From the NCBI RefSeq assembly GCF_030056575.1, contig NZ_JASHHX010000008.1:97113-161112 (forward strand): a stretch of 64,000 bases of DNA. The letters run 5' to 3'. The position numbers were made by a program, and so were the translations under genes. This DNA is from Rhodoblastus sp. 17X3 (GTDB lineage Bacteria > Pseudomonadota > Alphaproteobacteria > Rhizobiales > Beijerinckiaceae). Under the pieces are notes generated by a model that saw nothing but the letters and a program-made list of their open reading frames with translations, made no database searches and was not told the DNA's origin. Shown here in pieces: positions 59,993 through 64,000 of the stretch (its first letter is position 1; each line of letters starts with the position of its first letter).

Positions 59993-60763
59993 CTAGAACC
60001 GATTCTTGCGTTCCCGCAATATTGTAAAAATTTCGACAGGATCGGCGCCTTCGAGGCCGAGCGCCTTCTGCAGAGGCGGGTTTGCCGCGCGCAGAAAAGG
60101 GTTCGTTTCCAGCTCGCGTGCGATCGTGGTCGGCAGCGTGAAGGCGCCCCGAGCGCGCAGCTCGTCCACTTCCTGGACGCGTTCCGTCAGCAGGACATTG
60201 TCCGGATCGACGGCGACAGCGAATCGCGCATTGGCCTGGGTATATTCATGCCCGCAATAGACCTGGGTTTCGGCGGGAAGGCGGGCGAGACGCATCAGCG
60301 TCTCATGCATCATCGGCATGGTGCCCTCCATGACCCGGCCGCATCCCAGAGAAAACAGGGTGTCGCCGACAACGACGACATCGTCGTCCTCGAAATAATA
60401 GGCGAGGTGGCCGAGCGTATGGCCGGGCGTCTCCATCACGATGGCGCCGCTCTCGCCCAGTCGAAGCATGTCGCCTTCCGCAACCGCGACATCGAGCGGC
60501 GGCAGGCGATGCGAATCCTTGCGCGCGCCTACGACCCGCGCCTGCGGATAGCGCGCCTTGAGCGCCCCGGCGGCGTCGATATGGTCGTTATGGTGATGGG
60601 TCAGCCAGATATCCGTCAGCATCCAGCCCTTTTCGGACAGGGCGGCGAGAATGGGGCCTGCTTCGGGCGCGTCGAGCGCCGCGGTCGCGCCGCTGGCCGG
60701 GTCGTGGACCAGCAGGCCAAAATTGTCCGAAAGACAAAGAAACTGGTGAAATTCGAGCGCCAT
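59993..60763 (-). CDS. gloB: Hydroxyacylglutathione hydrolase (glyoxalase II)
   Basis: Hydrolyses S-lactoylglutathione to lactate and glutathione in methylglyoxal detoxification. The metallo-beta-lactamase motif is LTHHHNDHIDAAG (HxHxDH), with further ligands in TPGHTLGHL and CGHEYTQANARFA. 256 residues is normal. AAAGGAG lies 6 bases before the ATG. It is divergent from a methyltransferase gene, a pairing seen in related genomes. Confidence 0.95.
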   Translation of the reverse strand: MALEFHQFLCLSDNFGLLVHDPASGATAALDAPEAGPILAALSEKGWMLTDIWLTHHHNDHIDAAGALKARYPQARVVGARKDSHRLPPLDVAVAEGDMLRLGESGAIVMETPGHTLGHLAYYFEDDDVVVVGDTLFSLGCGRVMEGTMPMMHETLMRLARLPAETQVYCGHEYTQANARFAVAVDPDNVLLTERVQEVDELRARGAFTLPTTIARELETNPFLRAANPPLQKALGLEGADPVEIFTILRERKNRF

Positions 60764-60930
60764 GTCCCACTCCTTTCCATGTAACTGACCGAAGCCCGAA
60801 ACCTAGCCGAGACGCAGCCGCAGGCATACCGCAATCGGCGAGGCGGGGCGCGACTTCGCCCCGAAAATTCTCGCGGGACGATCCTGCGCGTTGTTCTTGC
60901 TCTTGCGGCGGTTTTGGTCGATTTTGGCTC

Positions 60931-61704
60931 ATGGCGCTTGATGTCACCGATTTGCGCAGCTTTTACGCCTCGCCGCTCGGCGAGACGACCCGCCGCCTTG
61001 TCGGCGGCATATTACGCCAGCGCTGGGAGGCTGTGACGGGGCTTTCGATCGTGGGCCTCGGCTATGCGACGCCCTATCTCGAATTGTTCGAGGGGCAGCC
61101 GCTCCGGCTGCTGGCGATGATGCCGGCCGAACAGGGCGTGGTGAACTGGCCGGCTTACGGGCCTTCCGCCTCCGCCCTGATCGACGATTCGATGCTGCCG
61201 CTGCCGGATGCCTGCGTCGATCGCATCCTGCTCGCCCATGCGCTCGAAAACGCCGAGCATCCGCGCGAATTGCTGTCCGAGATCTGGCGGGTGCTGACGC
61301 CCGGCGGGCGGCTGATCGTCGTCGCCCCGAACCGGTCGGGCCTCTGGGCGCGGCTCGACACCACGCCCTTTGGCCATGGAAGGCCGTATTCGCGCGGCCA
61401 GCTGCTCGACTTGATGCGCGAGACCCTGTTTTCGCCGGTCTATTGGAGCGAAGCGCTCTATACCCCGCCGCTGCACCGCGCGACCCTGCTGCGTTTAGCC
61501 CCCGCGATCGAGCGCGTGAGCGGAAAATTGTCGCTGCCGGGCGCGGGCGTCCTGATCGTCGAGGCGACGAAACAGCTTTATCGTCTGGTTGGAGTCCGGC
61601 GCTCGCGGCGGTCCCTGCCGGAATTGGCGCCGGCCCTGGCGCCCGCTTTGGCCCCGCGGCCGTTCGGCTCCGGCCGCGTCGGCGCGGAGCGGCGCGAGGA
61701 TTGA
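60931..61704 (+). CDS. Class I SAM-dependent methyltransferase of unknown substrate
   Basis: A 257-residue methyltransferase of the UbiE/type 11 group. SIVGLGYATPYLELF is a variant SAM loop, and LPLPDACVDRILLAHALENAEHP and VLTPGGRLIVVAPNR are motifs II and III. The N-terminal LRSFYASPLGETTRRLV is typical of the set found beside gloB in Rhizobiales. The C-terminal tail repeats ALAPALAP. Substrate unknown. Confidence 0.85.
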   Translation: MALDVTDLRSFYASPLGETTRRLVGGILRQRWEAVTGLSIVGLGYATPYLELFEGQPLRLLAMMPAEQGVVNWPAYGPSASALIDDSMLPLPDACVDRILLAHALENAEHPRELLSEIWRVLTPGGRLIVVAPNRSGLWARLDTTPFGHGRPYSRGQLLDLMRETLFSPVYWSEALYTPPLHRATLLRLAPAIERVSGKLSLPGAGVLIVEATKQLYRLVGVRRSRRSLPELAPALAPALAPRPFGSGRVGAERRED

Positions 61705-61742
61705 CGCTAATGCCGGCAGCAAAAACGGAAAAGTCAGAAGGA

Positions 61743-63785
61743 TTATTGTCCGGCGACGCGGGTCGCGTTGGGCGCCTTGGCCATCAGGGCGTCGATCCGG
61801 TCGCGTTCACGTTTGAAATCTGCGAGCGCCTTGCCATCGACCTGGCGCGTGCGCGCCAGCTTCACGCGCATGGGATCGACAAAATGGCCGTTGACGACGA
61901 CTTCGTAGTGAAGGTGCGGGCCGGTCGCCAGGCCGCTCGCGCCGAGATAGCCGACGATCTGGCCCTGATTGATATGGGCGCCTTCCGTCACGCCGCGCCC
62001 GAACCGCGACATATGATTATAGGTCGTCACATAGCCGTTGACGTGTTCGATTTCGACTCGCCGGCCATAGCCTGAATCCCAGCCGGCCTTGAGGATGATT
62101 CCATTGCCGGCGGCGAAGATCGGGGTGCCGATAGGGGCGGCCCAGTCCACTCCATTATGCGGTCGCGTATAATGCAGGATCGGATGATAGCGGGCGCCGA
62201 AGCCCGAGCGGAATTCGCCGGTGGCCATCGGCTTGCGCAGCAGGAATTTGCGCGTCGAATGGCCGATCTGGTCGAAATAGTCGACGCCCTGGTCGTCGGG
62301 CGACTGGAAGCGGTAATATTTATAGGTTTCGCCGCGCGATGTGATCGAGGCGTAGAGCAGTTCGGGATGGCCGCCCTCCGCGTCGTCGCCATCTTCATAA
62401 AATGCGTCGATGGAATCGCCAGCTGACACGGCGCGTTGAAAATCGACATCATTGCCGAAGATCCGCACCATCTGGTCGATGATCGGATGGGGGATTTCCT
62501 GCTTCAGCGCCGTCTCATAGAAGGAATTGTAGAGCCGCATGCCGGAATCGTCGTCGCTCTCGTCGGAATCGTCGTCGCTGGCGGGCTTGGCCTTTTTCGC
62601 AACGGTCGGCGCTCTTTCCAGCATCAGGTAACGCCCGTCGTCGGCGAGCGCGACGGCCGCCTTGAGATTGTCAGCGTCATAGACGCTGAGGCGGGCGAGG
62701 ACCGGCGTGTCGCTCTTCTCGGTCTCGGCGAAGGATAGTTTGACCCGTCGCCCTTCAGACAGCAGGTCGCCGAGATTGGCGCCGCGGAACGACGCCTTGA
62801 CGTTGGCGGTGACGTCTTTGCCGATTCCGGCTCCGGCAAGGATATCGTCAAGGCTTTCGCCGCGCCGCGCCACCACCAGCCGGTCCGAAGCCATCGGCGA
62901 TCCGGCCGAATCGGACTGAGGCGCCGTGGTTCGCGGGGCGATGGTGACATTTTCGGGCACCATCCGGACCTCGATGGCGGAAAAGGGCGAATTGGTCGCG
63001 CCGCCGCTGGACGCGCCGAAGCCGAGGCTCGGCCCGCCCAGTTCGAGCGCCGCGCGGCTGGTTCGCATCAGGAGGAGTTGCGGCGGCAAGGGAAGCGGCG
63101 CGCGGGCGCCGCTGCTCTGCGCGCTTTTCACGGTCTCGTCGACCTGGGCGCGCACCTCGTCGACGGAAAGCGATGCGCTCTGCGCGCCGAGTGAAACCGT
63201 ATAGAGATCGCTCGAGGTGAAACTGACTTCGGCGTCATCCTGCGCGGGCGCCGGCTCGGGCGCGTCCGGCGCGGGATTGTTGGAGTCCGCGAGCAGCTTC
63301 AACGGATTGAAACTCGGGACGTCGGCGCCGAGCCCGGTGTCGGTCAGGGTGAGCGTGGTTGAAACCCGGGTAAAGGCGCGGGATTTCATCACTTCCTTGT
63401 CGCCGACCTTGATCGCGGTCGGCGTCTTGAACGTCTGTTTCGCCGCGACAATATCCACCGCCTTGAGAATGCGGTCGCCCTTCTTGGGGTTGACGCTCGC
63501 ATCTTCCGCCTGCTCGCGACGGGCGAGAATGGCGCGCGTCGGCGCCTCGGCGAAATTCGCCTCGCGATCGAAAGCGGCGTAGATCGCGCCGCCCAGCAGG
63601 CCAGCGCCGATCACGCCGGTTAGCGCGGTGCCCGCGAGCCAGCGCGGCGAGACGCGCCGCTGGCTTTCCGTGCCCAGCCTGTCGCCCTGGGCGTCAATCG
63701 GCGGCTCCGCGCCAATGGAGGCGAGGAATGAGCCACGTTTGCCAGTGCGGGACGATCGGACGACGCCGAAGGGAACGGAACGCAA
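61743..63785 (-). CDS. M23 family metallopeptidase (LytM-like), membrane-anchored
   Basis: A peptidoglycan endopeptidase or EnvC-like activator. Near the N-terminus RWLAGTALTGVIGAGLLGGA is a transmembrane anchor. The middle contains a LysM/OapA-like segment (VVARRGESLDDILAGAGI) and an acidic linker (SDDDSDESDDDSG). The C-terminal M23 domain has zinc ligands in HPILHYTRPHNGVDWAAP (HxxxD) and GPHLHYEVV (HxH), so it looks catalytically competent. The start is uncertain: I chose a TTG at 63785 with GGAG 12 bases upstream. The frame is open to 63950. Confidence 0.85.
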   Translation of the reverse strand: MRSVPFGVVRSSRTGKRGSFLASIGAEPPIDAQGDRLGTESQRRVSPRWLAGTALTGVIGAGLLGGAIYAAFDREANFAEAPTRAILARREQAEDASVNPKKGDRILKAVDIVAAKQTFKTPTAIKVGDKEVMKSRAFTRVSTTLTLTDTGLGADVPSFNPLKLLADSNNPAPDAPEPAPAQDDAEVSFTSSDLYTVSLGAQSASLSVDEVRAQVDETVKSAQSSGARAPLPLPPQLLLMRTSRAALELGGPSLGFGASSGGATNSPFSAIEVRMVPENVTIAPRTTAPQSDSAGSPMASDRLVVARRGESLDDILAGAGIGKDVTANVKASFRGANLGDLLSEGRRVKLSFAETEKSDTPVLARLSVYDADNLKAAVALADDGRYLMLERAPTVAKKAKPASDDDSDESDDDSGMRLYNSFYETALKQEIPHPIIDQMVRIFGNDVDFQRAVSAGDSIDAFYEDGDDAEGGHPELLYASITSRGETYKYYRFQSPDDQGVDYFDQIGHSTRKFLLRKPMATGEFRSGFGARYHPILHYTRPHNGVDWAAPIGTPIFAAGNGIILKAGWDSGYGRRVEIEHVNGYVTTYNHMSRFGRGVTEGAHINQGQIVGYLGASGLATGPHLHYEVVVNGHFVDPMRVKLARTRQVDGKALADFKRERDRIDALMAKAPNATRVAGQ

Positions 63786-64000
63786 TTTGGAACAGGTCTC
63801 CAGAGGAAGCGCGCCGCAACAGATAGCGTTAAACCGCGGTTCTGTCTCTCGCTTCTGAGCATGCAATGGGATCTGGAGATAGACAGCGCAATGATGGCTC
63901 AATTGCGGCGTCGGCGCCTCAGGCTCGGCGGCGCTGCCCGTCCTTCGCAATTTGTTTGTTTTTCAACGGCTTCCAACTTTTTTCCAATTTTTTGAAAATT

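Overview
The window is a GC-rich chromosomal segment made almost entirely of housekeeping genes. Gene content and order (trpF-trpB-trpA-accD-folC, aroA-cmk-rpsA, dnaK-dnaJ-pmtA-pyrF-dapB, phaB-phaA/phaR, lpoA/rsmI-yraN, a class II AroA, a BacA-like fused ABC transporter) point to an alphaproteobacterium of the order Hyphomicrobiales (Rhizobiales). A Beijerinckiaceae/Methylocystaceae-type member is my guess; genus is not resolved. I saw no rRNA, tRNA, CRISPR array, prophage or intact insertion sequence.

Layout. 1-5 kb: 5' end of a Tat-exported carbonic anhydrase, acnB, and ccmC-ccmD-ccmG for cytochrome c maturation. 4.8-12.8 kb: aroA-cmk, a ferritin-like gene, rpsA, an Hsp70-like gene, sppA, ihfB and a LapA-type membrane gene. 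12.8-19 kb: trpF, trpB, a divergent VOC/MarR pair, trpA, accD, folC. 19-28.7 kb: a GNAT gene convergent with a pyridoxal-phosphate amino acid decarboxylase, a beta-helix repeat protein, gshB-glnD, grpE, alkB. 28.7-35.5 kb (minus strand): gpmA, dapB, pyrF, a PmtA-like methyltransferase, dnaJ, dnaK. 35.9-48 kb: an OmpW-like protein, a secreted unknown, an NnrU-like protein, a BclA-type ABC transporter, ribF, patatin-bdhA, ispG, DUF1345-ispA and two small secreted proteins. 48-53.7 kb: gyrB, an LpoA-like lipoprotein, rsmI-yraN, rpmF. 53.8-58 kb: an Mrr-type restriction endonuclease followed by phaB, phaA and divergent phaR. 58-64 kb: a PAS-GGDEF-EAL protein, gloB, a methyltransferase and an M23 peptidase.

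Functional threads. Polyhydroxybutyrate metabolism is represented by phaA, phaB, phaR and bdhA. The DnaK/DnaJ/GrpE chaperone set is split over two loci, each preceded by an RpoH-like promoter. Two steps of isoprenoid synthesis (ispG, ispA) lie close together. Glutathione metabolism (gshB, gloB) and nitrogen sensing (glnD) are present.

The most unusual parts are small cargo units sitting in otherwise conserved operons, and several strong DNA symmetries. (1) A solitary Mrr-like restriction gene lies next to a perfect 19-bp-stem hairpin, with a rho-independent terminator in its own leader. (2) A VOC/MarR pair splits trpB from trpA, with an operator filling the promoter spacer. (3) A concentric 38-bp palindrome lies just upstream of rsmI. 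(4) An orphan plus-strand terminator lies between dapB and pyrF. No complete, clearly new multi-gene system is visible. The Mrr locus is the best candidate for follow-up.
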